Positions 16,524-25,157 of a stretch of 64,000 nt of DNA are shown here, piece after piece. The position numbers and the translations under genes are program-made. Position 1 is the first letter of the stretch; each line of letters starts with the position of its first letter. The stretch comes from JANPLN01 sp041736155 (GTDB lineage Bacteria > Bdellovibrionota > Bdellovibrionia > Bdellovibrionales > JAGQZY01): positions 1 through 64,000 of the forward strand of contig JBGSUL010000109.1 in assembly GCA_041736155.1 (NCBI GenBank), in the 5' to 3' direction. The notes under the pieces are model-generated. The model did not search any database. It saw only the letters and a list, made by a program, of their open reading frames with translations, and had not been told where the DNA came from.

Positions 16524-18548
16524 GTGGTGTCTTCTGATTATTGGCTGCAAAATCTAAATCCAGAACAAATTGAAGCTGTGCTCCATAATGAGGGGCCGTT
16601 ATTAATCTTGGCCGGCGCTGGTTCAGGAAAAACCACAGTTCTCGTATCGCGAACCGGTCGGCTGATTGCCGAAAAGAGAGCTCGACCTGAGCGTATTTGT
16701 GTCCTTACTTTTACAAATAAGGCCGCCATCGAATTAAAACACCGTGTGACACGTAAGTTGGGTGAGGTGGCTAAAAAAGTTTGGGCGGGCACATTCCATG
16801 GTTTTGGTCTACAATTTCTCAAAGAGCATTGGAAAGAGGCAAAACTTCCGCAAAAATTTGGCGTGATCGATTCTGGCGATGCCGCCGCTATTCTCAAAGA
16901 ATTGGCTCAGAATATTAAAGCGTATGAAAAAGCGCAACTCAACATGGAGCTCCTCGCGCAAAAAGTGGCGTGGATGCGACATCATGGAAAGCCTCCGGCT
17001 CTCGATGGCAGTCCCGAAGCGGCAGCCTGTGAGATCTTTGCGCCCAAATACGAAAAACGAATGCGTGAACTGGGTGTGGTGGATTTTGAAGAACTTCTGT
17101 TGCGTCCACTCAAGATGATGAAGAAGAGCCAAGAGTTGCGCGAGAAAATTCAAGATCGTTATGATTATATTATGGTCGATGAATTTCAAGACACCAACGC
17201 CATTCAAATGGAATTGGTGGATCTTTTGTCGCAAAAAAATAAAAATTTAGCGGTCGTGGGCGATGATGATCAGTCGATTTACGGTTGGCGAGGTGCGGAG
17301 ATTCAAAACATTCTGCAGTTTCCTAATCGTTATGAAAACTGTCGTGTGGTGCGACTGGAAAGAAACTACCGTTCGACAGAAACCATTTTAAAAATGGCCA
17401 ATGCGGTGATTGCCAACAATAAAACTCGTCATGGCAAAGTTTTAAAACCGGGTGGTGATAATCCCGGCCAGCTCCCAGAACTTTTTGTTTTTGAGAACGA
17501 AGATGTTGAAGTCGACGAAGTTTTGCGCGAGCTCCAGCACTTTTATAAACAAGGCTACAAATGGAAAGAGATGGCTCTTCTTTACCGTTCCAACTCCCAA
17601 GGCGGGTTGATGGAGGGTGGATTGCGAAGAGCGCAAATCCCATACAAACTCACGGGGGGAACAGCTCTTTTCGATCGCAAAGAAGCCAAGGACATTCTCG
17701 CTTTTTTACGCAGTTCTGTATACCCCTCCGAAGTGGCCTTTCGCCGCATTCTCAATTTACCGGCGCGAGGTGTGGGTGAAAAAACCTTGGAAGACATTGA
17801 AGAGACGGGTGATGCGTCTTTGGAGTTTTTTAAAAAAGCCAAACAATGGGCGCAACAGAATTTAGGCGAAAAAGGGGGGCAAGGAATCACTGAGCTGTTT
17901 GAATTTTTGGCGCAACTTAAAAAAACATTGGTGGAGTCTCCACTCTCGGCAGAAGAAATTTTAGATCAACAGTTTACAGCGCTCGGTTATCGGAATCATG
18001 TCAATAACTCCTATAAAAATATTCAAGCGGCCGATGGTCGCTGGTTGAGTGTGATTATCTTAGGACGAATCCTTGATGGGATGTTTAAGCGTCACGGGCG
18101 AACCATGAAGGTTTTTGAACTCTTCGTCGATAGCATGGAGCTGCGCGATCCTGGGGAGAGCGAAGAGGACGAGGTGGCCGACGAGGTGCAAATGATGACC
18201 TTGCATGCTTGCAAAGGGCTGGAGTTTCCGCTGGTCATGCTCTTGGGTGTGGAAGAAGAACTTTTGCCGCATGCGCGTTTGGGGCAAAATGTGGACGAAG
18301 AGCGCCGGCTTTTTTATGTGGGAGTGACCCGCGCGCAAAAACATTTGATCCTTTCTCGCGTCCAACAAAGAAAACGCTATGGGCGGTTGCAAACGGTGGC
18401 GCCGTCGCGCTTTTTAGTAGAGCTCGACAAAAGTCTTTATTCAGAAGTCCAAGGAGCTCGCCCGGTAGATGCTGAGCAAAAAAGCCAAATGTTGGCTGAT
18501 CTCTACAAAAAACTCGACCAAAAACGACTCGAGAAAGAGATCACCTGA
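16524..18548 (+). CDS. UvrD/Rep/PcrA-type SF1A DNA helicase
   Basis: This 674-residue 3'-5' helicase has the full set of SF1A motifs: Q motif LNPEQIEAV, Walker A GAGSGKTTVLVSR, TFTNKAAIELKHRV, GTFHGFGLQFL, Walker B VDEFQDTNAIQMEL, GDDDQSIYGWRGAE, LERNYRST, MTLHACKGLEFPLVMLLGVEE and FYVGVTRAQKHL. It acts in nucleotide excision, mismatch repair or replication restart. Its length is slightly below PcrA and UvrD (about 720). Tandem GTG codons at 16524 and 16527 are the only starts near the first motif; the ribosome site is poor. The next gene, a cNMP-binding protein, follows after 13 bp. Confidence 0.95.
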   Translation: MVSSDYWLQNLNPEQIEAVLHNEGPLLILAGAGSGKTTVLVSRTGRLIAEKRARPERICVLTFTNKAAIELKHRVTRKLGEVAKKVWAGTFHGFGLQFLKEHWKEAKLPQKFGVIDSGDAAAILKELAQNIKAYEKAQLNMELLAQKVAWMRHHGKPPALDGSPEAAACEIFAPKYEKRMRELGVVDFEELLLRPLKMMKKSQELREKIQDRYDYIMVDEFQDTNAIQMELVDLLSQKNKNLAVVGDDDQSIYGWRGAEIQNILQFPNRYENCRVVRLERNYRSTETILKMANAVIANNKTRHGKVLKPGGDNPGQLPELFVFENEDVEVDEVLRELQHFYKQGYKWKEMALLYRSNSQGGLMEGGLRRAQIPYKLTGGTALFDRKEAKDILAFLRSSVYPSEVAFRRILNLPARGVGEKTLEDIEETGDASLEFFKKAKQWAQQNLGEKGGQGITELFEFLAQLKKTLVESPLSAEEILDQQFTALGYRNHVNNSYKNIQAADGRWLSVIILGRILDGMFKRHGRTMKVFELFVDSMELRDPGESEEDEVADEVQMMTLHACKGLEFPLVMLLGVEEELLPHARLGQNVDEERRLFYVGVTRAQKHLILSRVQQRKRYGRLQTVAPSRFLVELDKSLYSEVQGARPVDAEQKSQMLADLYKKLDQKRLEKEIT

Positions 18549-18561
18549 CCGATAAGATAAC

Positions 18562-19008
18562 ATGTTTTTAAAAGACAAAGTTATCGAAGTCGAATATCAG
18601 CCTGGCGATTACATCATTCGAGAGGGCGCTTTTTGCGACTCACTCATCGTGGTCAAATCTGGTCAGATCGAAATTTTTCGCACAACAAACAATAACAACA
18701 CGCATGTGCCACTTGGTATTGTGAAATCTGGCGAGTACTTGGGAGAAATGTCGTTGATCACAGATCGTCCGCACTACGCCAATGCCGTAGCGTTGACCAA
18801 AGTGGTTTGCATTAAAATTCCTAATTCGGTGATTGAAGAACAAATGCGCCAACTGCCATCGTGGCTTGTAGCTCTCACGCGCGGTCTTGTTTACAAGCTT
18901 GATAAAACCAACGATGTTTTGCGTCGTAATGGCATTGTCGATGAGTCTTTAAGTACAGCCGTCAAAGCGATTTCCGAGCGAGAAGTTACAAATAAAAAAG
19001 TTTCTTAA
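18562..19008 (+). CDS. Cyclic nucleotide-binding domain protein, single domain
   Basis: The protein has 148 residues with one Crp-type beta-roll at about 10-105: YQPGDYIIREGAFCDSLIVVKSGQIEIFR, then VKSGEYLGEMSLITDRPHYANAVA. This last part corresponds to the phosphate-binding cassette, with Glu in GEMSL, but the conserved RxA arginine is replaced (DRPHYANA). A C-terminal helix follows with no HTH. It is probably a sensor or scaffold, not a repressor. The gene sits 13 bp after the UvrD-type helicase and is likely co-transcribed with it. Confidence 0.85.
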   Translation: MFLKDKVIEVEYQPGDYIIREGAFCDSLIVVKSGQIEIFRTTNNNNTHVPLGIVKSGEYLGEMSLITDRPHYANAVALTKVVCIKIPNSVIEEQMRQLPSWLVALTRGLVYKLDKTNDVLRRNGIVDESLSTAVKAISEREVTNKKVS

Positions 19009-19021
19009 TTCTTTTTTAGTT

Positions 19022-19836
19022 CTATTTTCTACGACATTCTCGATCTTCAAAAAAATCATCGGCACTGATGCAGTCCTCTTTGCAGTTCACTCCAAGAGTA
19101 AACCAGTTGAGGATTAGTTCGGCGTGAGCATTGTCCTCTTTGAGTGCTAAGCGCACCATCACAATTTGTTCATCAATGGTGTAGTCTTTGAGTTGCGGAA
19201 GTGAGGGTGTTTTGCACTGAGGATTGTTTTTAAGGCATTCCAGGTGTTTTTGCACGTTCACTGCGTCGGTCTGGATGCGCTTAAGAAAGCTCTTTAACTT
19301 TTGCTCTCGAAAGTCTTTACTGATGGGGATTTGGCTGGAGCAGCCCTTTTTCTTTTCACATTTCTCAATGAGCGGTTTCACGTCCTCTTTGCTGGTTTCG
19401 TCGGGTTTTTCCACACACTCGATGGTGGCCACTGATTGCAGTCCGGGCATTTTTTTGTGTGTGATCATTACTTCAATCTTTTTATCGGAAACAAAAGCTG
19501 CGCAATCCACTTCACGCACTTCATCGTTGGTACATATGGAGGACGCTTTGTTTTTAGAAACGAGAGCAAACTCTGACATCAGCGGAAGAACATTGCGACC
19601 GGCTTGCAAAGTTTTTTGTTTTTGCGCGTCTTTATCGGATTGGTCAGGTGAGACACAAAGGAGGAGCTTGTCTTTGTCGTTGAGCGGCCACACAGAGGCG
19701 ACAGCATTATAATCTTCACCGCAGTGGGAGTGTCCGCGCGCGCTTGGCTATAGCCCTTCTTGATCAAAGTCTTAATGGCATCCGCCGAGGCGTTGATGTT
19801 CAAACCTAGAATGATAAAAATCACTGAAATTCTCAT
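19022..19836 (-). pseudogene. Secreted Cys-containing protein gene broken by a GC-repeat frameshift
   Basis: Two overlapping frames together encode one exported protein. The first frame gives a signal peptide (MRISVIFIILGLNINASA) and runs to SQARAD. The second frame continues as ARGHSHCGEDYNAVASVWPLND and on for 223 more residues with about ten Cys. The switch lies in a short GC repeat at 19735-19743; two fewer bases there (one GC unit) would restore a single frame of about 270 residues. The break may be a true mutation, a phase-variable switch or a sequencing error. A GTG at 19693 could start a truncated, non-exported product. The protein family is unknown. Confidence 0.75.
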
Positions 19837-19887
19837 ATTTTGAGTCTGCCGTGCTTTGGCTTTTTTGGCAAATGCCGATAGAGAGTC

Positions 19888-20838
19888 ATGAGACTTATCA
19901 CGCCTTTCTTTTTTGCTTTTTTTCTATGGGGAGCTTTAACAGTGTCGGCCGAGGCCAAAGACAAAATGCCTCGCTCAGACTGGTCCTATGTCGAGAAAAA
20001 ACTCAAAGCCTCGGGATTCGACAAAAAATTTATCGCGGATCTTAAAAAGAGCTATGAACCAAAACACTTTGAAATGGTTGTTAAATTAAATGTTTTATTA
20101 TTTCTTGTCACAGCCGATTACCACGGTGTGCAGGTCACTGAGGAGGGCGTGCAAAAGGTTCGTTCCTTTTTGGCGAAAAACGAAAAATTTTTCCTCCAAG
20201 CAGAAAAAGAATATGGTGTCTCACGCAATGTGATAGCGAGTCTTTTGTGGGTGGAAACGCGACATGGACAGAATCAAGGGGTCTTTCATGTAGCGAGTAG
20301 TTTTTTACATCTTCTTCAAGCGGAGAGAAAAGATGTGGAGGCATACTTGCAAAAGAAAGCTCCCGAGTATAATCAAAAATTAACAGCTCAGCAGAGAAAA
20401 GAGATCACCTTGCGCACCAAAAAGAAAGCCGATTGGGCACTGCAAGAGCTCAAGGCTATGGCAACACTGCACAAAAAAGATCGTAAGCTGGCAATGAATT
20501 TACGCGGCTCATTTTCAGGAGCCTTTGGAATGCCACAATTTTTGCCGAGCAGTTATCAGCATTGGGCACGAGCGAGTCAAAAGGGACGTGTCGCAGATCT
20601 TTATAAACCCTCTGATGCGATTTGCAGTGTCGGAAATTATCTCAAACAGCATGGCTGGCGTTGGAACAAGAGTCCTACGCATGTCAAATCGTTGATGAAG
20701 TACAATAACAGTCGCGATTACGCTGAGGCCATTTTGAAGCTGGCAGAAAAGTCCAAGATGCCGACGGCGAAGATTAAGAGAATCCCCGCCAGTAAAAATA
20801 AAAAACGGATCTTGCCAGTGGGCAAGAAAAAGCAGTAG
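19888..20838 (+). CDS. MltB-like lytic murein transglycosylase
   Basis: This 316-residue exported protein has a signal peptide (LTVSAEA) and a transglycosylase SLT_2-type domain at about 30-255. The catalytic Glu is E123 in IASLLWVETRHGQN. The substrate-binding segment is SGAFGMPQFLPSSYQHWA, and SDAICSVGNYLKQHGWRW near 240 is also typical of MltB. It cleaves the MurNAc-GlcNAc bond of peptidoglycan with anhydro-ring formation, in the periplasm. The C-terminus is a Lys-rich tail. No lipobox is seen, unlike E. coli MltB, so it should be soluble. The gene starts 51 bp after a divergent broken gene. Confidence 0.92.
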   Translation: MRLITPFFFAFFLWGALTVSAEAKDKMPRSDWSYVEKKLKASGFDKKFIADLKKSYEPKHFEMVVKLNVLLFLVTADYHGVQVTEEGVQKVRSFLAKNEKFFLQAEKEYGVSRNVIASLLWVETRHGQNQGVFHVASSFLHLLQAERKDVEAYLQKKAPEYNQKLTAQQRKEITLRTKKKADWALQELKAMATLHKKDRKLAMNLRGSFSGAFGMPQFLPSSYQHWARASQKGRVADLYKPSDAICSVGNYLKQHGWRWNKSPTHVKSLMKYNNSRDYAEAILKLAEKSKMPTAKIKRIPASKNKKRILPVGKKKQ

Positions 20839-20847
20839 ATTTGCTTA

Positions 20848-21570
20848 ATGTCCCTCTATTCATCAAAACCGATTGAAGTCAGTATTCCGGAAGGATGCCC
20901 ATGGCATGAGGCACAGGTTTTTTACGGCACTCCGAACGTGGATTGGTGTGAACCAACGGTGTGCGGCTACATCAACGAGCCGGCGAATACCTGGAGCAAT
21001 CTGCCGTTTTTAATTATTGGCCTGTTGTTATGGAAAAAAATGAAAACCCCCTTAGCCAAAAATTTTGGTTTGGTGGTTTTTGTGATGGGGACCTTATCGG
21101 GCATTTATCACGCCAGTAATAATTTAGTGACTCAGTATTTTGATTTTATTGGCATGGCTCTGATGACCAGCTATCTTTTGGCGTTTGCCCTAAGACGCAC
21201 GGTCAAGCTCCAGGCAAAACCTTTTGAGAAAACGTTTTGGGTTCTCATGACGTTGAATATTACAGCACTCCTCTTTATTGGAGTTCTTAAGATGCCGTTG
21301 CAAATTTTTATGATGTTCAATGCGATAGGAATCCTGGCGGCGGAAACCTATTGCTTTTTTATCGCTAAAACTTCACGCAAAATTATTTATTTTTTAATAA
21401 GCTTTGCGGTTTTGATTTTTGCACAGTGGTGCGCGCAGATTGATCTCAAGCGGATCTGGTGTGAACCTAACAATACAGTACTTTATGGCCATGTCTTTTG
21501 GCATATTCTCTGTGCGGTGGCGATGTATTTTGCCGGTCTTTACATTCAAGAGAACTCTAAAACGGCTTAA
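20848..21570 (+). CDS. CREST-superfamily (alkaline ceramidase-like) membrane hydrolase
   Basis: This protein has 240 residues and about seven membrane helices. It carries the alkaline ceramidase pattern: an N-terminal DWCEPTVCGYINEPANTWSN, then GTLSGIYHAS (S84 and H88), YFDFIGM (D99), and the paired His of GHVFWHILCA near the C-terminus. These residues coordinate Zn in the CREST superfamily (ceramidases, PAQR receptors, Per1). The substrate is probably an amide-linked lipid such as a sphingolipid or ornithine lipid. It overlaps the convergent gene by 4 bp, and that gene shows the same motif order. Confidence 0.75.
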   Translation: MSLYSSKPIEVSIPEGCPWHEAQVFYGTPNVDWCEPTVCGYINEPANTWSNLPFLIIGLLLWKKMKTPLAKNFGLVVFVMGTLSGIYHASNNLVTQYFDFIGMALMTSYLLAFALRRTVKLQAKPFEKTFWVLMTLNITALLFIGVLKMPLQIFMMFNAIGILAAETYCFFIAKTSRKIIYFLISFAVLIFAQWCAQIDLKRIWCEPNNTVLYGHVFWHILCAVAMYFAGLYIQENSKTA

Positions 21571-22259
21571 GTATTGGTTTTGTTATCGACTTGTTTGATT
21601 GGCAGTGGATTTTTAAAATTAAATTCAATAAAGAAGTAACAAGTCAGTGCGCCCATTATGTGCCACAAAAAGTGTGATCCCATAGGCAAAAACTCCATCA
21701 GAGAACTTTTATCTAAAAACCGCAATGTGATGGCTGAAACCACGCAAAGGAACGCATAAATAAGTGGGCGGAGATGTCGTGTCGCCTGATGGCGAAGGGT
21801 TAAAACCAAGGGTAATAAGACGAGAAAAGCGAGGAGCGGGTACCCGAGCGATAAATAAATATTCTGGGGCATCATCACTTTGAGAACAAACACGATGAGA
21901 AAAATCGGAAAGAGAGTGATGGCAATGGCTTTAGGCCAACTGTCCATCAGGGTTCGCCAATAGAAGGCGGTGCACGCCAGAGCCGCGAGTGCGATGGGTC
22001 CCCAATCCATAATCAACCAGACTCGGCTATCGCGACAACTGTGATAGAGGAAGCCTCCGACAAAGCCGACAAAGATAATAGGTAAACAAACCGTGATGAT
22101 AAAATGTTTTTGCCACTGATTGCGAATTTGGTAGGCCCAGTACAGAACAATAATTAAAAAAAGAAAAGTGGTTACCGTGTTCCACGGTTCCACAGGCCAC
22201 CGCCCGTAAATTGTTTCTTTATAAATAGGTCCCCAATCGAGGGGAGAAATCGTTTCCAC
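21567..22259 (-). CDS. Second CREST-like membrane protein
   Basis: The 230 residues include about seven membrane helices. The motif order follows that of the convergent neighbour: EPWNTVTTFLFL near the N-terminus, FVGGFLYHSCRD (H73), WLIMDWGP (D85), and SHFLWHIMGAL with two His near residue 203. The Ser that lies four positions before the first His in CREST proteins is Gly here, unless the Ser directly after H73 replaces it. It is probably a membrane hydrolase-like protein, possibly inactive or with altered chemistry. It has no signal peptide beyond the first helix. Confidence 0.55.
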   Translation of the reverse strand: METISPLDWGPIYKETIYGRWPVEPWNTVTTFLFLIIVLYWAYQIRNQWQKHFIITVCLPIIFVGFVGGFLYHSCRDSRVWLIMDWGPIALAALACTAFYWRTLMDSWPKAIAITLFPIFLIVFVLKVMMPQNIYLSLGYPLLAFLVLLPLVLTLRHQATRHLRPLIYAFLCVVSAITLRFLDKSSLMEFLPMGSHFLWHIMGALTCYFFIEFNFKNPLPIKQVDNKTNT

Positions 22260-22344
22260 AGAAACCGAATAGGTGAGTTGGTGCTGAAGGTCAAGTTGAC
22301 GTTTGTTTTTATTTGCATCAGTATCTTGTCAATGGCAATGACCC

Positions 22345-22357
22345 GAGATGGCATCTC
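22345..22357 (+). repeat. Short 5' leader hairpin of the glutathione peroxidase gene
   Basis: GAGAT and ATCTC form a 5-bp stem with a GGC loop, ending 3 bases before the ribosome site AAGGAGAAGG. It is a weak element, of note only because similar leader hairpins precede other secreted-protein genes in this window. Confidence 0.3.
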
Positions 22358-22370
22358 ATAAGGAGAAGGT

Positions 22371-22901
22371 ATGAAGTTATTGATGATACTAGGAATAATG
22401 TGGACGGGTTTGCTCGTAACGGTGCACGCCGCAGACATCGAACAAAGTTTTACGACTGTGGACGGCAATAAAACCACCTTACAGTCCTATAAAGGAAAAC
22501 CACTTTTGATTGTGAACATTGCAACAAAATGTGGCTTTACTCCGCAACTTTCGGGATTGGAAAAAGTTTATCAAAAATATAAAGACAAAGGGTTAGTTGT
22601 CTTAGGAATTCCGAGCAATGATTTTGGCGGACAAACTCCTGAGGTCGATAAAGATGTTCAAAAGTTTTGTCAATTGCGCTACGGAGTCACCTTCCCTCTC
22701 GCTGACAAAGTAAGTGTTTCAGGAGATAAAAAATCTCCCCTTATTCAGTGGCTTCTCAATGAATCTGCAAATAAAAAAGAAATCGCATGGAATTTTGAAA
22801 AATTTCTGGTGGGTAAGGATGGTAAAGTGATCACTCGTTTTTCTACAACGACATCACCAGAAGACAAAAAAATAACTAAAGAGATTGAGGCGGCACTCTA
22901 G
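22371..22901 (+). CDS. Periplasmic glutathione peroxidase-family protein
   Basis: This 176-residue protein has a signal peptide (residues 1-20) and a thioredoxin-fold peroxidase domain. The peroxidatic Cys is C54 in NIATKCGFTPQ. The partner Gln is in PSNDFGGQTPE, and the Trp-Asn pair is in AWNFEKFLVGKDG. It uses Cys, not selenocysteine. Known relatives mostly run on thioredoxin or other thiol donors. The signal peptide places it in the periplasm, where it would detoxify lipid or hydrogen peroxides. The ribosome site AAGGAGAAGG lies 2-7 bases before the ATG. Confidence 0.92.
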   Translation: MKLLMILGIMWTGLLVTVHAADIEQSFTTVDGNKTTLQSYKGKPLLIVNIATKCGFTPQLSGLEKVYQKYKDKGLVVLGIPSNDFGGQTPEVDKDVQKFCQLRYGVTFPLADKVSVSGDKKSPLIQWLLNESANKKEIAWNFEKFLVGKDGKVITRFSTTTSPEDKKITKEIEAAL

Positions 22902-22992
22902 TTCTACATTCTAGACTTTAGACAGAGCCAGGAATTCCCCCGCACGTTTTTTGTGTTAACCTAAATATCCACAAAAAAACTCGCGAGGGAAT

Positions 22993-23634
22993 ATGAAGAA
23001 AATAATCGTCTGTTTTTTAATCAGCTATTCCTCGTTGTCCTTTGCCCAATCGACGTGGAAATCCATCTCTTATGTTGTGCAAGAATCCTCTGTGGTTACT
23101 GTAAAACAAGAAATGTCGATAGCGGAGTCTATCGACATTCTCTTATCACGCGGAGATGTGCTTGTTTTTTTAGGTCAACAGGAAGATGAGCAAGGACAGC
23201 TGTGGTGGCACATTGGCAAAGAGCCATCTTCTTTTGTGGAAGACGAATCGAACATTTCAGATTTTTGGGTAAACGAAGAAAACTTGCGCACACTTTTTCT
23301 TTATGAAGAGATTTTGGGTCGAATGACGTATTGCTATCGCTACGTCAAAAAGTATTTGTTGAACAAAGGTTTTGTAAAAACGTATTTGCCAGGAACATCA
23401 GCTTACATGGCAGCGACGGTTCTTCCCAAGTATGGGTTTGTAAAGTCTGCGCGTCTACCCAGGCAGGCCATAACTTATGATGTGTGTGTCTATAAAGGTG
23501 GACCTTCGGGACACGGCCATATTGAAGTGCTCGATCCTCGCGGGTGGTATTACGGTTACGGGTATTTTAAAAAACCGATCAGTAACCGTACTTTTTTGGG
23601 CTGTTTTTACAAAGCCAAAAACATGTTTAAATAG
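22993..23634 (+). CDS. Secreted protein with a CHAP/NlpC-like Cys-His pair
   Basis: The 213-residue protein has a signal peptide (SYSSLSFA/Q). Residues 20-95 resemble an SH3-like beta module (SVVTVKQEM...DVLVFLGQQEDEQGQLWWHIG). The C-terminal part (100-213) has a Cys at the head of a helix (MTYCYRYVKKYLLNKG) and a later His in GHGHIEVLDPRGWYYG. This spacing matches papain-like peptidoglycan amidases (CHAP or NlpC/P60), so a cell-wall peptide hydrolase is possible. The match is by pattern, not strong motifs; the family remains to be proven. Confidence 0.6.
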   Translation: MKKIIVCFLISYSSLSFAQSTWKSISYVVQESSVVTVKQEMSIAESIDILLSRGDVLVFLGQQEDEQGQLWWHIGKEPSSFVEDESNISDFWVNEENLRTLFLYEEILGRMTYCYRYVKKYLLNKGFVKTYLPGTSAYMAATVLPKYGFVKSARLPRQAITYDVCVYKGGPSGHGHIEVLDPRGWYYGYGYFKKPISNRTFLGCFYKAKNMFK

Positions 23635-23642
23635 CGAGTTTT

Positions 23643-24068
23643 TTACTTGCCTGTTTTTAGCATTTTTTCCACTTCGGAAATATGCAGTTCTTCTTCACTG
23701 ATCATTTGTCGGCAGAATTCTTCCAGTCCAACTTTTTTTCCGGTGACCAGTTCAAGAAGTTGATAGTAAAGGGCGAGTTGACCCTTCTCATGATCCAAGC
23801 TTTCTTTGAGTATATCTTGAATGCTATGTTTTTCTGTTTCGAGAAGTTTGGCAATTTTTAAAGACGGGTGGCCATCGTGGGCGGTAATAAACTCGCCAAT
23901 TTGTTGTGCATGCATAAGAGATTCCGAAGCCTGTTCTCGCAACCATTTCACAATAGGAATGCGGTTGGCTCCAAACACCATAAACGAATAATGGGTGTAG
24001 CGCACTACGCCTGAGAGTTCGTGCTCAAGGATGGCATTCATTGTATCGATGACTTTAGGTGAATTCAT
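23643..24068 (-). CDS. Bacterioferritin / ferritin-like diiron protein
   Basis: This 141-residue four-helix bundle has ferritin-like Glu/His ligands: NAILEHELSGVVRYTHYSF in helix A, SESLMHAQQIGEFITAHDGHP in helix B, DHEKGQLALYYQLLEL in helix C and EEFCRQMISEEELHISEVEKML in helix D. ATG 24068 is preferred because GAGG lies 5 bases upstream; ATG 24131 would add an unusual tail. It stores or detoxifies iron in the cytoplasm. The haem-ligand Met of true bacterioferritins cannot be placed with confidence. It converges on the preceding gene. Confidence 0.85.
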   Translation of the reverse strand: MNSPKVIDTMNAILEHELSGVVRYTHYSFMVFGANRIPIVKWLREQASESLMHAQQIGEFITAHDGHPSLKIAKLLETEKHSIQDILKESLDHEKGQLALYYQLLELVTGKKVGLEEFCRQMISEEELHISEVEKMLKTGK

Positions 24069-24167
24069 AGGAACCTCGTTGTTGTTTTCTATTATTGTTA
24101 AAGTCTCGCTCAGAGGGAAGTCTTTTTTCATTGGCCGTGAGCAACAAACACGCTAGAGTCTTTATCT

Positions 24168-25013
24168 ATGTCATTGAGTGTGTTCGCCCTGGTGATAGCG
24201 GCTTCTTTTTTTCAATCCTGGTGGAATTTTCATCTTAAAAAAGTCACAGTGGATAAATCGGCTTTTCTTTTTGTAGGGTGGTTGGTTTTTGGATTGATCG
24301 CAGTGCCCATCAGTTTGTTTTTTATGGAAAAACCATTGTCACCAGATTGGTGGCATTTTGTGATCGCGACTGGCCTGATTCAGGGTTTGTATTTGGTGGT
24401 GTTGAGCACCGCATACACCTTGGCTGATGTTTCTCTTATTTTTCCTCTGGCGCGTGGATTTAGTATTGCTCTAACCACCATCACATTGGTTGTTTTTGCC
24501 GGTCAGCCTATTAATATTTGGGGAGGCGCTGGCATTTGTGTTGTTGTGTTGGGCGCTTTGGTTTTGTCCCTGCGCCATCTCACCTCGCAAAAAACTCGCA
24601 TGGGTGTGTTGATGGCTTTGGTGATAGGTCTCCTTGTGGCATCGTATTCCGTGTTGGACAGTTTTGGTGCGCAGAAAATTCCCATTGTCTTTTATGTGGC
24701 GGTTATGAATATTTCAGCGCCGCTCTTTGCTTTGCCGTGGCTTTTTCAAAGTAAGAAAAAAGATTTTGTCATTGTTTTTAGGCAACATCTTCCATTGGCG
24801 TTGGCCGTCGCTTTTGCGGGCTCTGCCGCTTATCTCATTGTGGTGTGGGCTTACACAAAAGCACCTCCTCATTACGTATTAGCGTTGCGCGAGATTTCCA
24901 TAGTGCTCACCACTGTTTTAGGAGTGGTTTATCTGAAGGAGCCTATGACGCGTTTAAAGACTCTAGGAATCACTTTAATTGTTCTTGGCATCCTCCTTAT
25001 AAAACTGGCCTAA
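24168..25013 (+). CDS. EamA/DMT superfamily transporter
   Basis: This 281-residue integral membrane protein has about ten helices in two EamA halves. The first ends with LVYLEP-like sequence (AGQPINIWGGAGICVVVLGALVLS) and the second with ALREISIVLTTVLGVVYLKEPMT, then LGITLIVLGILLIKLA. DMT proteins export or exchange small metabolites, and the substrate cannot be read from sequence. It is a stand-alone gene, divergent from the ferritin-like gene and upstream of pstS. Confidence 0.88.
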   Translation: MSLSVFALVIAASFFQSWWNFHLKKVTVDKSAFLFVGWLVFGLIAVPISLFFMEKPLSPDWWHFVIATGLIQGLYLVVLSTAYTLADVSLIFPLARGFSIALTTITLVVFAGQPINIWGGAGICVVVLGALVLSLRHLTSQKTRMGVLMALVIGLLVASYSVLDSFGAQKIPIVFYVAVMNISAPLFALPWLFQSKKKDFVIVFRQHLPLALAVAFAGSAAYLIVVWAYTKAPPHYVLALREISIVLTTVLGVVYLKEPMTRLKTLGITLIVLGILLIKLA

Positions 25014-25093
25014 ACACTCTGTAAAGAGCTCCGTGTCAGCCACATTTTTGTGCAGAAAATATTATAAAAAGTGAGTAAAATCAGTATGTTATG

Positions 25094-25136
25094 CCATGGT
25101 AAATCCTAACAATATCCTAACAAGTGTCCGTATTAA
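25094..25136 (+). promoter_or_regulatory. Pho-box-like direct repeats and -10 of the pst operon
   Basis: CCTAACA occurs twice (25105-25111 and 25116-25122), separated by ATAT. A weaker copy, CCATGGT, is followed by AAAT one 11-bp period upstream (25094-25100). Seven-base direct repeats with 4-base AT spacers are the layout of PhoB boxes. TATTAA at 25131-25136 lies 8 bp downstream and can serve as a -10 element. This fits a PhoB-activated promoter in which the box replaces the -35. Confidence 0.7.
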
Positions 25137-25157
25137 GAAGCGTGTATAAATGAAGTC

